From positions 69,969,268 through 70,033,267 of the forward strand of contig NC_088200.1 of assembly GCF_028769735.1 (NCBI RefSeq): 64,000 nucleotides of DNA. Direction: 5' to 3'. The DNA is from Zonotrichia leucophrys gambelii (lineage: Eukaryota > Chordata > Aves > Passeriformes > Passerellidae). Below are positions 27,363 to 40,930 of the stretch, in pieces. The stretch's first letter is position 1, and each line of letters begins with the position of its first letter. A program made the translations under genes and the position numbers. A model generated the notes under the pieces. It saw nothing but the letters and a program-made list of their open reading frames with translations. It did no database searches and was not told where the DNA came from.

Positions 27363-27990
27363 TGTAGGAACCCAGGACCTCCCTGTGGCTGTCCAGGATG
27401 GCCAGGACCCCTGCCAGGGGGCTCAGAGACCCTGGCACGGAGCCCAAGATGCCCCTGTGGGTTTGATTATGACCCGTGGAGCAAGTTACCAACCTCAGAT
27501 GAAGATCTGCAAGCCACAACAGTTTAGGTATAATAATAGTGAAGTTATCACAGGGTGGAAAAATAGATTTTGGGGTTTTTGGTATGGGGGTTCAGGAGGC
27601 AAGACTGAGAGATCTGAACGTGACCAGCCTTTCTCCTTCTTCTTCTGCTTGGCCTCCATCTCCTGCTGTGGTGTTGGCACTTTTATATTGGTTTAGAGTG
27701 GAAGCTCACTGTCTAACATAGGCGTTAGTTGTTGGGAAGTTATTGTAAATGTTGTATACAAAGTTTTTAGTTTATAGACATAGCACTGCCCTGGGGCAGG
27801 GAGAGTGCCTGGAACTGTCCTGTTGAGCAGACCTGGGCAGCAGGACAGGAGAGAGAATTTTATAGATAAGGAACAATAAACAACATTGAGACCGAGAAAT
27901 GAAGAGCCCTGACTCCTTCTTCAAGTGCTGGGCTGGGAAAAGAGACTTTGGAACTTTTCTCAGGGTCACTCTGAGAGAGAGATGCCGAGA
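27363..27990 (+). mobile_element. Solo LTR, same family as the FBN2 intron 4 LTR
   Basis: The element starts TGTAGGAACCC and ends GATGCCGAGA. It is flanked by the perfect 6-bp repeat GGCTGC (27357-27362 and 27991-27996). AATAAA at 27875-27880 is followed by CATTGAGACCGAGAAATGAA, closely matching the corresponding part of the 15013-15633 LTR. Lengths are 628 and 621 bases. The terminal dinucleotide is GA rather than CA, probably a later substitution. Confidence 0.8.
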
Positions 27991-27996
27991 GGCTGC

Positions 27997-30900
27997 CCAA
28001 TGCCTCTCAGTGCTCCTCCACCCTTCCATCCTGCAGCTGGGCAGGGGAAGGGTGACATCTTTCACAGATGGAACCAAGGGAGAATTCCCCTGGGAGCGCT
28101 CCGCTTTTTAACCCCCCGTGTCCTCAGAGCTGTATCCCTGTCTTCAGCGGCCACACCAGGTGCCAATATTCAAATCTGAGCACTGATTGGTCTGACCACA
28201 GCATCCCAAAAAACTCACTTCTTGTCAACCTAGGACACATTTGGATTTGCTGATCCAAATTCTATATTCCCTGAGTGTTATAAAATAAAAAAGCTTCTTT
28301 CGCAGAGGATGCCGTGATATATTGGCATCATGTAGCTGATGCAGAAGGATGAGTGATGCCTCTTTTGCTCTACTTGAACTTCCACCTCAAGTCTGGCCAA
28401 TTCCAATAACAATCGTTCAAAATGTTATATATTGTGAATATTCGGGAAGCATGCAATTGTACATCTGCATAAATAAATTTTTTCCAGAGAAAAGCTCATA
28501 ATGCTTTATGAGATTATTTTTTGATCTGAACTTTTCCCAAGTGATTAAATTTCTTCCCAAACAAGGGTGAGGGATAAATTTAAGTGAAGCCAATAATATT
28601 ATTTTGACATTTTGAAACAGAGTAAAAACACAGGCCATCATTTTGCTAATGTAGGATCTAACTAAACTAGACTCAGTGGTTGTAAATAATTTCTTACAGT
28701 TCTGAAAATGATGTTTCTCAATGGCCACATTGATTTGACAAGTAAAAGCATTCTCAGCCCTTAATTACTTAAATCACCAAGAACACCCAGTGGTGGATGT
28801 CTAGACCCAGTACAGATATTGAAAGTAGAAGTGACAAGACAATGTCAGCACTAAAAATTTCTTTTCAGCTTTTTCCTTTTCTCCAATGGACTGAATTCAC
28901 ACACCTGCATGTTCAGTGAGGGCCTAAACTTCATTTGTTAAATATTTGCTAAATATAATTTGTTAATATTGTTTGATATCTCTGGTATCTTTACCGTAGA
29001 TCTATTTTAAAAGTATTTTTGGCAAAGACCTTGGAAACTCATTTGATTAAACCTCGGTGCTCTAAAGCAAAAATAAAATTGACCATTTAGCCTGTACCTC
29101 AAGCACAGGAATTCTGTGCAGCTGTAGGTGATCTGCTATAGATTACAGTGGTTTCACCACAAAGAAGGATTGAGCTGCATCCTCTTTTTGCTTGCTTGGT
29201 TGATTTTTACCTGTGCTTTCTTTTCTTTTTACCATTTGTGTAGTATTTCTGACCATATATCTGACCAATCATTTTGATTTCCAATCCTGTCCTCCAAAGT
29301 AATTGTGCTATCTCCAGATCATCGCTAATCTGGAAATAGAATAAATAATATAAAATGAAATACTTTACTCTAGACTGTGATGCTTTTCTTACTTAGAAGA
29401 TGTAATTTGAGACTGTTTCAAAAGCATTGCTGAGATTAGGTAATCAATATATTTTTTTTTTTTTTATTATTCAGCCTGTCTGCTTCATTCTCTGCTTGTT
29501 CCTTCATTACTTTAGAGGAGTATCTTTTTATTCACTTTGATTTTCTTGTTTTCGCATAGAAACTTGAATTATTTCAATTTTCAGCATTATTTCAGGCCAG
29601 GAAATGGGATTAGTTGGTCTAACTTCCTTTCTCCCACCCTTTAAATATAGGTATTGATTTGGTATATGCCCATAATTCAGCAAACAAAAAATAAAATCTA
29701 GTAAGAAAAAAGAGCTAAAACTAATTTGCTCCCACTCTAAGTTTATTCTCAATAAAAAAGAAATAAGTAAAGAGTTATGATCTCCCCTCTCTGTGTGCTT
29801 GTTTGTAAAACTTCAATGCATATGAAGGGTATTACAGCCATTTAAGAAACAATTTTGATTCGCATTTTTGTATTAATTCATTTTCATACCTATGTTAAGC
29901 GAATATATTATTCAACATAAAGTCCCTTGCATATGCAACAAATAGATCAATTATTCCACAGTTTTGGTTTTATAACTTATAAAATTCAAAAATATTTTAG
30001 TAATGGTTTCAAAGCCATGCTTTCACTGTAAAAGGACAAAAATGTATATGTTGCCTGAGGCATATTGAAAAGGTGCAAAACATTAAGTGAGGCTTAAAAA
30101 ACAGAAGAGAAAGGTACTTAAGACACAAGACAATTTGAAGAAAAGCAAAAAAATGTGGTGAAAGATGTCATGAGGAAACTGTTCCATGCAATTAAACAAA
30201 AGATCTCTCAACGATGCAAAGCATCCTCTACAAAAGGATTACCCAGCTTGGAATGTCTGATTCTTTACCTTTGCGACACAAATAAAAATGTAAACAAAGC
30301 AAGATATTTTAGCACATCATTCCAGAACAGATTTGTGTGTTCTGCCTGTAAGACTCATTATAATTTGGGATTTTTTTTTAGCATAGTAGAAGTAGGGTGG
30401 ACCACTCTACTGTTTTTTCTTTTTTTTTTTAAGTGCTATCAAACAGAAGTGAAATGTTCCTAATTTAGATATTTTAACTACCACCAAGCAAATCCTACTT
30501 TGAGGTCTGAAATCTGTCATCAAAATGAAGGAGTTGAAAGAGTTAAAAAAAGAAAGCATTCTCTTTTCTTCTAGAAAAAGGTAACCAAATTGTATTTGCA
30601 AAATTATTAATAGAAATAAGAAATAAAATTAAACAGGAGGTTGTACATAGACCTCCAACACTTCAGTGTCTATCTTAAAATTATTCAAGTTAAGCAAGAT
30701 AAAAACCCCACTAGAAATAATTGGATATTCTGTTTTTATTTTTGGAAAGAAAACCCCAACATAGCTGCAAGAGTAATTCCCAGGTTAAGAATATGCCTAT
30801 AATTAATAATTAATTTAATTTATCTTATTAGGAAGCTCTTCCCTTGGGAGTCTGTAGGTGGAGCAGATAAAAGGGCTCAATTACTCAGGAGAAAATTCAT

Positions 30901-31249
30901 CAGGCATTAAACTCAGTCAACATGTTTTAAGTTGTTTAAACACATTAATAATTTTATAGCTGGATGGAGCAGTCATTTTATACATTTCTGCAAGCATCAT
31001 TTTCTGACTCAGCTTCTCTTGAATAACATATTTAGAAAGATAGGATTGAGCTGTCCTAAAACTCACTGAGATGACATGTTCTCTGAAAACCCCTGAATTA
31101 AGCAATATAAATATCCTGATACATCTATATAAGTAATATCCTCATATATCTATATATGCGGTTATTTATGTTTTATGTAAATAATCCTGAACAAAAGAAG
31201 TAGTAACAGTTTTCTGTGGTGATCATCTTGTGTTTTTCCTGTCCAGCGA
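27997..31249. other. Intergenic, no feature recognised
   Basis: AT-rich DNA with poly(T) tracts at about 29450-29465. Only short ORFs without recognisable domains are present. Confidence 0.55.
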
Positions 31250-31306
31250 ACACCTCATTGATCTTAGAGGCTTTTTCCAACCTTCACAACTCTATGATTC
31301 CATGAT
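31250..31306 (+). mobile_element. CR1 LINE 3' terminal fragment
   Basis: TGATCTTAGAGGCTTTTTCC, then CAACCTTCACAACTCTATGA and TTCCATGATT, matches the typical avian CR1 3' end with its terminal ATTCTATGATT-type motif. Confidence 0.8.
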
Positions 31307-31402
31307 TGGTTTTGCAAAACTAGAACAAAACTTCATTTTTCTTCCAAAGTAAAATAGGTTCATGGAATGTAAGTAAAGGTAGACTTTGATTCATTTCATG
31401 CT

Positions 31403-32021
31403 TGTCCTAGGGTGACATTCTGATGCTTTTATCCCCATTTGTGTGTTCTGTTTATGCAGGATATGATGTTCTGTGCCTTCACGACTGGCTCTGAAGAGTG
31501 AAAGTTTTGTTTTGGTTTTGTTATCAGCTGCTCCCCCACAGCTGGCGGGACTCAGAGATGGGGCAGTGCATGGTGCTGCTTTTGCTTTTTGCTTGGCTTT
31601 TTGCTTTTGCTTCGGCTCATTAGTTATCCAAATTTTCTCCTGGACTGTTTTTCTTTTCCCTTTTTTGGACCAACATGAACCTGCTCCGGACTGGGACCTG
31701 GGAACAGCGAGAGTTTGCACCTTGTGGCTGCAGCAGCTGCCCCAGCACAGGAGGGACTGGGAACAGAGTTACCACCCCTGGGGAGACTTTCTGAATTTGT
31801 CACCTTTGTCAGAGCGGTGACAGAGTGGTGCCACCTGGTATTGTTCATTCTGTGTGCTGGGGCTGCTGTGCCTGTTCAATAAACAGGTTCTTTCCACTTC
31901 TCTCCAAGGAATCCTTCCCCATCCAGTTGTGCGGAGGGGCCGTGTGGGTTTGCTTTCTGGAAGGGCCCCTTTGGAGATTCTCTCCAAATTTCCCCTAAAC
32001 CAGGGCAGTAAGGGCTGTGCA
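31403..32021 (+). mobile_element. Probable solo LTR of an avian endogenous retrovirus
   Basis: The sequence starts TGTCCTAGGGTGACA. It has a poly(A) signal AATAAA at 31878-31883 followed by a U5-like stretch. An end at TGTGCA (32021) gives flanks CATGCT (31397-31402) and AATGCT (32022-32027), identical in 5 of 6 bases. An alternative end is CAGGGCA at 32007, which gives no duplication. No retroviral coding sequence is present. Confidence 0.6.
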
Positions 32022-32027
32022 AATGCT

Positions 32028-34441
32028 GAGTTCCCAGGAATGATTCCCATGGAATCCCAGAATGGTTCAAGGCAAGGGATCACACAGTTGGTCCCATCTC
32101 ACTGTTCAAGCAGAGAAATAAAATCTATTCCATATCTTGTATAAAATTCTCGTGTATGATATGTTATAATATCATTATGGAATGTTTCAAACATCTGTGA
32201 TGGAACTACATACGCTAAGAACAATTCAAAATCTGCATTGATGTATTTCAGCAGCTCTAGGCCAGCATGTTGTAATTATGAAATGTTATGTACAGCATGC
32301 CCTTCCTATAGACTATAGGAAGGAAAAATAAGAGGTCATCCACCAGTGCAAATTCCATAAAAAAACTGGCAGAGATGTTTGTCACGTGGCTTTCCAGAAA
32401 GAAGGATTTTTTGAGTACATTTGAAGCTCCCAAATTCAGCTCCCAAATATTGCCTGCAAATATAGGGATAGGGTTTGGTGTGTATATAGGCTGCTGCACA
32501 CAACCCCTTACACACATCTAAAGATATCTAAAGATTCAAATACTTTAAAGCAACATGAAACTGTCTGATTTTATTTTTACTTCCTTAAAAACTTAATTTC
32601 AGCCTTTCTAAATATTACACCCTAAGGTGCAATCAGTCCTGATGTTTTTATTAGGTAGAACAAATTGGGACTCGAGATTACCAAGTCTCAGTTTGCAGAC
32701 ACATGAATCTCAATTTTTGAGGGGCAAAAGCCACGCTAATTCCATACAGATGTCCTGCTGCAGTCCTGTAAATTTTCAGACGGAAAAGGAAATGCTGGTT
32801 ACACCCCTTTCCCCTTCAGCCTACGGTAGAACATTTCACAGATTGCATGTGTGTCTTGCACGCAGAGAAAAACAGATCTCTGCTAATTCAAGTGTCACAT
32901 TTATTTCATACATAGATATTCACGTAGATTTCATACCTGTATATTTATTTATCTATTTTATATATTCATTTCACCCACAATTTAAAAAACTAGCTTTTGG
33001 GATTAAGATGGGTTTTATCCCAACATGCAAACACAAAGAAAAGGAATATTTTTGTTCTCTTAGATGTCTTCCTTTGTTAGGAAAAGAGCATATATTTGTA
33101 GTTTTATGGTGTGCAAGTGAACAAATATGGTTTTATATATGTAACACTAATATTTTTCCAAAGGACTTGGCCCAGGAAAACTAAAACACCCAAACCTGAC
33201 ATAAAATGAGGCCATTCTTACATAGCCCGGAAGGTTCTCTGCACAAAATAAGGCTTCCATGCTAGAGCTTTCCAGAGCAGCAGCTAAAACCAAGGCATGT
33301 TCTCCACTGACTTCCACTGGCACAGAACCTAGAGGAAAACACATGTGAATGTGAAGAAAAAATATTTTCTTTTTCTCTCTAAATCCTAGATTGAAATATC
33401 TTTATCAATTTCCTTGAATGTCATTCAAGACCATCTTAACTTTAAAACAATTCTGCTGCTATTTGCAGCTGCTACTCTTTTTTTTTTTTGTGTGTGTTAT
33501 TGTACTGACATCTAGGGGTCTTGTTCATGCATTGGGGCTGTTTTCTTGTTTCATGGGATGAACATTGAATTTCTTGATCACAAAATATTATGATCAATAT
33601 AAAAGAGGAGGGAATTGTCTATCAGGGACTGCACAGAAGAGATGCTGGTAAGCTTGGCAGGTGGATTCATTGTGCATTTCATGCATAGCTCCTTGAAATT
33701 CTAGAGCTGTATGGATGAGGGGGGAAAAAAAGATGCCTTGCAGATATTTTCCAGAAGAGAAAAAAGAAGAAGGCAGAGATATATAAAGATTTTACACATC
33801 CTCATCTGTGAGGGCTGGTTCCACAGGCCAGCAAAAGGGATTCTCTTCATCTCAACGGAGGGCAGCAGCTGCAAGATTCTTACAAAGCAGGGTCACATAA
33901 CCTGAATTTGATATCATTTAGGATGTGGAATCAGGGAAACAATTTTGTCAGAAGCAAATAAACAAATTATTCATGGCATTTAGCCTGTCTTTGTAAGAAA
34001 ATTACTTCTGGCATTCAGATTACTTACACAGCACAGTGACAAGGACTGGTATAGCTCTCAATTTCCAGCGAAAAGAGTTTACCATAAACCTACAATTTAT
34101 TTCACTATTTTTTTATTTATCTGTTTCCTTTCCTGTATTCTTCTGAAGTTAAACTAGAATTTGAAAACTACAACTGTGTCTTTAAGAATTTAAACCCCTG
34201 TGATAAAAATCAGTCCCCCGATAAAAACGTAATTTAAAGTTAATCTGCCTAATTGAGACATACCATAGCAAACATATCAAACTGCATAACACAGCCCTAC
34301 CCATTCCTGCTGTTATCTCACAAGCAACAAATTCCATCACCAACAGTTCTGTAAATCCATATTCCTTTTGATAAAGTATTCCAGGATTGAATAAATAAAC
34401 CTGGAATTCATAAGCTAAGCAAGCCCAGAACTGAAACATGT

Positions 34442-34501
<60 letters not shown>

Positions 34502-37015
34502 GTAAATTAATACTACTGAAAATATTCTGTTTCATCTGTTAAAAAAAAAATTCACTGTAATTTTCTTTCTTTCTAACAAGAAAATACTGGAATAATTATT
34601 CAAAACTTGAAAGCAACAAAAATGAAGCCTAAGCTGGAATTCTCCAATAAACCACAGGCTGAGTCTCACTTTCTTCATGGGAACTGATCCTGCTGCAGAA
34701 ATCTGGAGAAACAGTGCCTTGTTTATGACCAACATGAAGAAAATAAACGACCCAAACAGGTGGGCAGTGGTGGTGTTTGTGTACATGACTTTATCCCCTC
34801 TGCACATAATTGGATGTTGAATGGTGAAGTTATGTGCACTAATGCTGTAGTAGGCTGAAGCAGAGAAATGTGAATTGAAATAAACTGCAGAAGTTCTGTA
34901 CATTCTTTAAGTGGCCCTGAATTTGTTTCCTGCAAAGGTAGGAATGGTGATTTTTTTTTTTCTTACTGTCCTTCCTCAAGCTGAATTTATAGTCTTTTAA
35001 CATTGGATTTGTTAAAGCTATGATATACTAACTTATCCTATAGGGAGCTTTAGATATGAGGATTTTCCTGTATGTTGTTAATGACTATAAGGCTGGAAAG
35101 AAAGCTTGTGTGGGTATCACCTTCACCACAATTGACACTCTAGAAACTTGATTAATGTAAACTCCAAGTGCCAGTTCTTTAACCTGGCTGCCAAATCCAG
35201 CTGTTACCACAAAAACCTTTGTGAAAATTATCAGAATGTGATTTTGTACCCCACAATTGTCACTCACTCAACTTACACTGGTTTCTTGTGCTGGCATGCT
35301 CTGTTTACACATTTTGCTTTTATAGACACATGTAAAATTAATTTATAGCTCTCAAATATGTGCAGAGGCTTTCCCTACCTGCTGACTTTTGGGAAGTCAG
35401 GGAAAAGGTGCCAGGCATCTGCCAGAATTGTTGGTTCACAGTTCATTTGACAGGAGATCCTGAAGTGATGATTTCTTGAGGACAGACAGTATTTTACACT
35501 TGTTACTGCATGTAGCAGTCAAAATATTAAAAATATTTCAATTAAAATAGGAAAAATAATTTGGGAGGGGTGATCACTCATGCCAGTGAGTGTTATCTTG
35601 TTAAAAGGCATCTCTTATTAGTCAAGAGAAATTTAAATTTTGCAGGTTGTCAGTGTTAGTGGTGCAAGGCTGAGGTGGGGGCAATTTTCAGGATTCGTGC
35701 GACCATCTCCCGCCAAATATTTATCACTTACAAAAGCACAAAATTGTCACCAATGTTGTCATCAATGGTCATAAATTTAGGACTGTTAGCATAATTCTTC
35801 ACATGCAGCCATTTCTGCTTCAGAGTAAACCTGGTATAAAATTTAGTGCACTACAATTGAAATGATAAATCTCCTCTTCACCTATTTCTGATTAAAGTTT
35901 ATCAGCATTTGCTTGAAATATAAATGGTAGAATATCTCATACCTGTCTGCTAGCAGAAAAGTCAACTTGCTTTAGCATAATAGGTCCTGTGAGCCTCTAC
36001 TTAGCACTCTCTACTAATGAATTCTAAAAATTAAATTTTTCGACATTTAGCAGACTAAAGCAAAGGTTTCAAAATCTCCAGCTACTTCTACGTAATTAAA
36101 AATGCATTGTTTTTTCAGGAGGGAGATTCACTTTATATCCCAGGATACGTCCAATGTTAAAAGACTATAAATTCTGCTTCAGGAAGGACATTTTTTTAAA
36201 AAATCACTATTCCTGCATTTGCAGGAAACAAATTCAGAGCCACTTGAAGTGCCACTGTGAGTAAAAAGGCCTCTGGAAATTGAGCAGGTTGAGAATTTTT
36301 CTTGGAAATGTGTAAAGATCTATCTTCTGGTTTTGTTTTTTTATTTGTCATTTCTGAAAACTCCTTTTCAAGACTAGAACTCCACTTGTTGTGGCATAAA
36401 GGGTTCAGTAGAACACATAAAATTAGGGATTAATTATATCCTGGTTTTGTGGTGGGAATTTCATGTCATATCTTCAGTCTTTGGGGATCTCAGGCAATGA
36501 GAAATACACAGAATAAGATTTCAGAGTCCATAAATTCAGTGAAACAGCCTTGATAATGATGAAATTCCATATTAATAATGCATTATTAATAACAATCCTG
36601 ACAATCTGATGTGTAGCCTCCAGTGGAATAATTGACCAAGGCATGCAGCTGACCATACATGGAAGTGACATGCTTTAATTAGCTGAGTCTATGAAAATGA
36701 GGAAACTGGTCTAAAATTAGCAATTACAGGTTTTCCAGTACTTTACTGGAAATTTCCAGTACTGGTTCCCTGGAGAGCACCATGAAAATGAAGTAATGGT
36801 TGAATGTTATTGAAACAATAAAACAGCTAGAAATAATCTTCATTAAACCAGCACATTGATCTCCAGGAAAGGGTCAGATTTCATGGGCTGATCTCACAAA
36901 ATCACCAAACTCATCTCCAGATTTCACAGGCTGGCTGTCAGAAGCCTGTGTGTCTTGGTTTGGTGGTGTCTCTGTTTCTCTGGGATCACACTGCTTTTGC
37001 CAAGATCACCTGCTG
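32028..37015. other. Intergenic, no gene recognised
   Basis: AT-rich. A 185-codon plus-strand ORF at 32627-33184 and an exon-like minus-strand segment near 33220-33330 were examined and not accepted. A TA microsatellite is listed separately. Confidence 0.55.
34447..34503. repeat. (TA)n microsatellite followed by (TATG)n
   Basis: About 20 TA units pass directly into four TATG units. Confidence 0.95.
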
Positions 37016-37021
37016 TTGGTG

Positions 37022-37408
37022 TGTCACAGACATCTTTTGTGAAAAATCCTTTCTTTAGGATTTTTCCCTTTTCTGAGAAGCTGTGGCCTCAGCAACAAAA
37101 TGTAAACAATCACTATCTGCTGCTGTGGGATGCAACAGGTGGATCCATGATTGGTCTCCTGTGGATGTTTGGATTTACTGACCACTCACGGCAGAGCTGT
37201 TCTTGCTTTCTGCTGGGACACAGAACTTGGTTATTGATTCCTTTTCTATTCTTAGCTTAGCTAGCTTCTGAGAACTTTCTCTTCTATTCCTTTTAATATA
37301 GTCATAATGTAATATATATCATAAAATAATAAATCAAGCCTTCTGAACATGAGGTCAACATTCTCATCTCTCTCTTCATGCTGAAAAACCCTTGCAAGCC
37401 CTGTGACA
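37022..37408 (+). mobile_element. Solo LTR (ERVK-like) with perfect target duplication
   Basis: The element starts TGTCACAGAC and ends CCCTGTGACA, giving a terminal inverted repeat TGTCACAG/CTGTGACA. It is flanked by TTGGTG on both sides (37016-37021 and 37409-37414). The poly(A) signal AATAAA is at 37328-37333. At 387 bases with no internal region, it is a solo LTR. It is related to the LTR at 57770-58129, sharing the TGTCAC start and GAAAAATCC. Confidence 0.92.
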
Positions 37409-37839
37409 TTGGTGTTTCTCACAGCTCCAGCCAGCAGCTGTAACCCAAAAACGGTGAGGACAGTTTTTCTCTAAGTCAGCATTATTATGCCTTTGCATTC
37501 CTGGGTGAGTCCTGCAGTATATCCCTGGGTGAGGGATCATCAAGGCTGGAGCAGCCTCCCGAAGGATATCTGAAACACTTGGAATTCCTACTGCACCGTA
37601 CAATTGTGCAGCTTCTGACCCCAGCCAACCGGGAAATCACGGATTGCTGTTGGTGTTAGGATGTATTTCTGTCCATTTGTGCCCAGGATGTCTTCCCAGG
37701 TGGACTTCCCTTTGGGAGGGGGAAGCTCAGAGCCAGCCTCAGCCCAAGCACTGGAACCCTCCTGAGTCTGAGCCAGTACAATTGCTATCTTCCCAAGAGC
37801 TCATCATGTAGTGGAAGAATCTTTGGCCCATATACAGGC

Positions 37840-38005
37840 AAAATAACCCAAACAAAACAAAACAGCACCAAAAAAGCCCAAAACAAACAAACAGCAATAA
37901 CAACAACAACAAAAAAAAAAAAAAACCCACACACACAAGACACAAGAAAAAAAAAACCAAAAAAACCAAAACAAAACAAAAAACCAACAACAAAAAAAAA
38001 ATGGA
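37840..38005. repeat. A-rich low-complexity block, (CAAAA)-like
   Basis: Almost only A and C, with AACAAA, CCAAAA and long A runs. The opposite strand gives spurious Phe/Val/Cys-rich ORFs. Confidence 0.85.
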
Positions 38006-40730
38006 AGAAGTCAGAATCCTGTTAATGGCACAGAATGGGGAGATTTGGAATGCTGTCTGCATGCTGTGGATTGTCAGGTATGGATTTTCATCCTAATTTC
38101 CTTGTGAATGACTTGGGATAACTGAGAAGCGTTGTGAGATAACGCCCTGTAAATAACAGAGGGTGAAAACAGTTTGAGCAGAAACAGAGAACAAAACTTC
38201 TGGAGGTAAATAAGAAGTAAAAGTCCTTCTGTAGCTTAGACAAAATATGTGCAGCCTCACTTTTGGCTTCTCGGAGAATCTTCTTTTTCCTGGAAGAAGG
38301 GAATGGGCTCTGGCACGTTCCCTGCTTGCCTTTTGTTTCTGTGCTGCAGAGGCCAGCGCACGTGTGGCCAGTGCTGGGCTGGGCTCCCCAGGCACCGGAG
38401 CACAGATGCCAAGCCCTGGGATGCTTTTTCCAGGACTGGTGTGTGGGGCTGTGGCTCTGCCTGGCTGGATCTCCTCATGCTCCAGGCTGGCCCCGCCTTT
38501 GGCTGCCAAAGCTGCTTGCTGAAGCAGTTGCCAGCAGGGCTGGTGTCAGAATTAGTCTGGTTTGCTTCGGGATGATGTGACCTCTCAATTTTCTATTCAC
38601 AGAAGGGGGAAAAAAACCCCTTTTTTGTGTTTTGGAACAAAATTCTAGAAGTGTGGTTTGTGTTTCTGGTGGTTTTTTGTTTGTTTTGCCTTTTATTTTT
38701 TTTGTTTAGAGCTCCTTTTCCAGTGACTTTTGTAGTGGCAGAAGAGAAAATGACACATTGATTTCAATTGATAGAACACATACAGAAAACTGCAAATGTA
38801 CAAATTCTGCCTTTTTTTTTTTTTTTTTTTTTTTGAGCAGGCCACAGATTTATCAAGATCCTTCCCAGATTTGCTTATAGCTAAATGGGAGAACCCTACT
38901 GGTCTCTGCATTCCTTCAGGATTGGGTATCTTTTTCCAAGGAAAAAGAAACGATCAAGTGGGATAGCCATTCCAGAGATACCTTCTTATTCTTCTACTTT
39001 CTTTTTCTTGTTTGGAGAGGACAGGAAAAAATAACTGAACCCTTTATTGATCAAAAAGGCTTAAAGTGACATTAAAAAATAATTGGGGGGGAATTGGTGG
39101 TGTCTTTGGGATGGAATAATGGATTAAAAGAATCCAAGACACCTTAACGAGGTTGTGAGGAGAATTTATTGCCATATCTGGGTCTGGGGCCATGGAAAGT
39201 GTCTGTGTTTTATTGGGTAAACATCAGTAAACTCCTCAAATAAACTCCTCACTAAACTTCTGAGAGGTTCTAGTGCATGGCTCCAAACCAGCCTGGCTGC
39301 CAGGGATAGCTCCTCTTGCATTTCATTTCTATCCCGGTTGCACTCAAAAATAGGAACGCGAGAGAGGAAAAAATTGCAAACAAAAGGTCACTGTAGCCAT
39401 TCTGCCGAACAGATATATTTAACATATCTCTCCAAGAATTACAGAAAATTGTGATGAAACTTCTGTAGGACAGATGTCAATAAAATGCCATCCAAGCTGT
39501 GAATTCTTTACAAAACTGTCAGAAATCTTCGAGCAGAGATCAAGGCTTTTGTCTCCTTGATCTGACCTAGGCTCCACAAGAAAAAAAAAGAAAGTACAAA
39601 ATAAAATGTCCTACATTCTTTTAGTGAGGGCTACACTTGCATTTAGCAAATTATGAATTCAGAAACAGTATCTTTAGAGATTTACAGTTTCAATACCTAA
39701 AATAATAATGTGACCACAAATTTAGTCCTGTTCTTTAGTGATGCAAGATACAGGACACTGCATTTGGTCTGAAACTAAAAAGTAGGCGCATGAATTTCAA
39801 AATTTTGAATGCAGATGTCTGCTGTTACAGAAGTGGGAGAGGTTTTATTCTACACCTCTAGAGATTTTATGTGATTTTGCTTTGTTTTATTTATCTACAA
39901 GATGGGAATTAAAGGCAAAATATGTATTTGGAAAACAATCACACTTGAAACTTTGAAAAATATAAATATGTTATAGGGAAGTGGGGGAAGCCTGACTTTG
40001 CTTTCTTCTAGAAGACAAAGTAAGCAGAGCTGAAGGTTTGAAGCAGGTCCTTGAGGTTTTAAATGTCCAGTTTGCTAAGACCTTAATAAAATCCTGCAAA
40101 TAAAAAATACTTTGTGAATATTACCAATGGAATAGGAAAATAGCAATAGTTATATCAAATACAAGTTTAAAAAAGCTCTGAAAATTTCTTGTCCTTCTGC
40201 TAGCTATAGCAAACAAGGGAATGTAAGGGGGAAAAAAAGAAAAGAAGGAATTGCAGTTGAATTTCAGTTTCTTTTGTGAAATCTTAATTAATCCAGTGAG
40301 AATTTTCTCCAGGACTTTTGACTGAATTTAGTAGCTCTCATGACTTTTTCTGATAATTCACATTTCAGCCTTTTTTAATGAGCGTGTGACCTTCTCAGGT
40401 GCTGTGGTTGTAGTTTTGGAGTCCTCAAGTAAAAAAATTCATAAATTAATGGAAACTTCTATGGAAATTTGCCTGCAGTTGAAAACACCCAACCACTGCA
40501 TAATTTCAGTACAGTGTGGCCCAGGTAAACTGGGAATTTGTTGGATGGGACATATCATCCTTCAGCATCCAGACATTTTGTGTTTAAAGGAAGAAAAAAA
40601 ACAATTTAATTCTTTTCACTGGAGATCCTCTGTCTGCTTTTACCACTTGTCCTTGATGCAATTGTCTTCTAGGCCAAATCAGAAAATGCAAATCAAGATG
40701 CTGCCTTTGGTATGGTGTGGTTATTTTTAA

Positions 40731-40930
40731 GGGGGTTTTTTTGAGAGTTTTGGTGGGTTTTGGGTGCTTTTTGTTGTTGTTGTTTTTTTAATTTTGTGCT
40801 TTGTTTTTTGGTTGTTTTTTGTGTGTTTGGTTTTTTTGTTTGTTTGGTTTGGTTTGGTTTGGTTTGGTTTGGTTTGGTTTTTGTTGGGTTTTTTGGTGGT
40901 GCATTTCTGGGGGTTTTTTTGTTAGTTCAC
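40731..40930. repeat. T/G-rich block with a (GGTTT)n core
   Basis: About 200 bases of nearly pure T and G. A tandem run of seven GGTTT units occupies about 40846-40880. Confidence 0.88.

Noticed and set aside
32627..33184. 185-codon plus-strand ORF
   Set aside because: No domain, low-complexity Phe/Tyr/Ile stretch and no splice or promoter context; judged a chance ORF.
33220..33330. Exon-like minus-strand segment with CTCTAG acceptor and GTAAGA donor
   Set aside because: The ACTGACTTCCACTGG word resembles a dispersed old amniote repeat, and no neighbouring exon was found.
38247..38580. Overlapping ORFs on both strands in a GC-rich block
   Set aside because: All frames are open because of GC content, and no recognisable protein was found. 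It may be part of a repeat.
40846..40880. (GGTTT)n as an interstitial telomere
   Set aside because: The vertebrate telomere unit is TTAGGG, and this pentamer has no A and fewer Gs.
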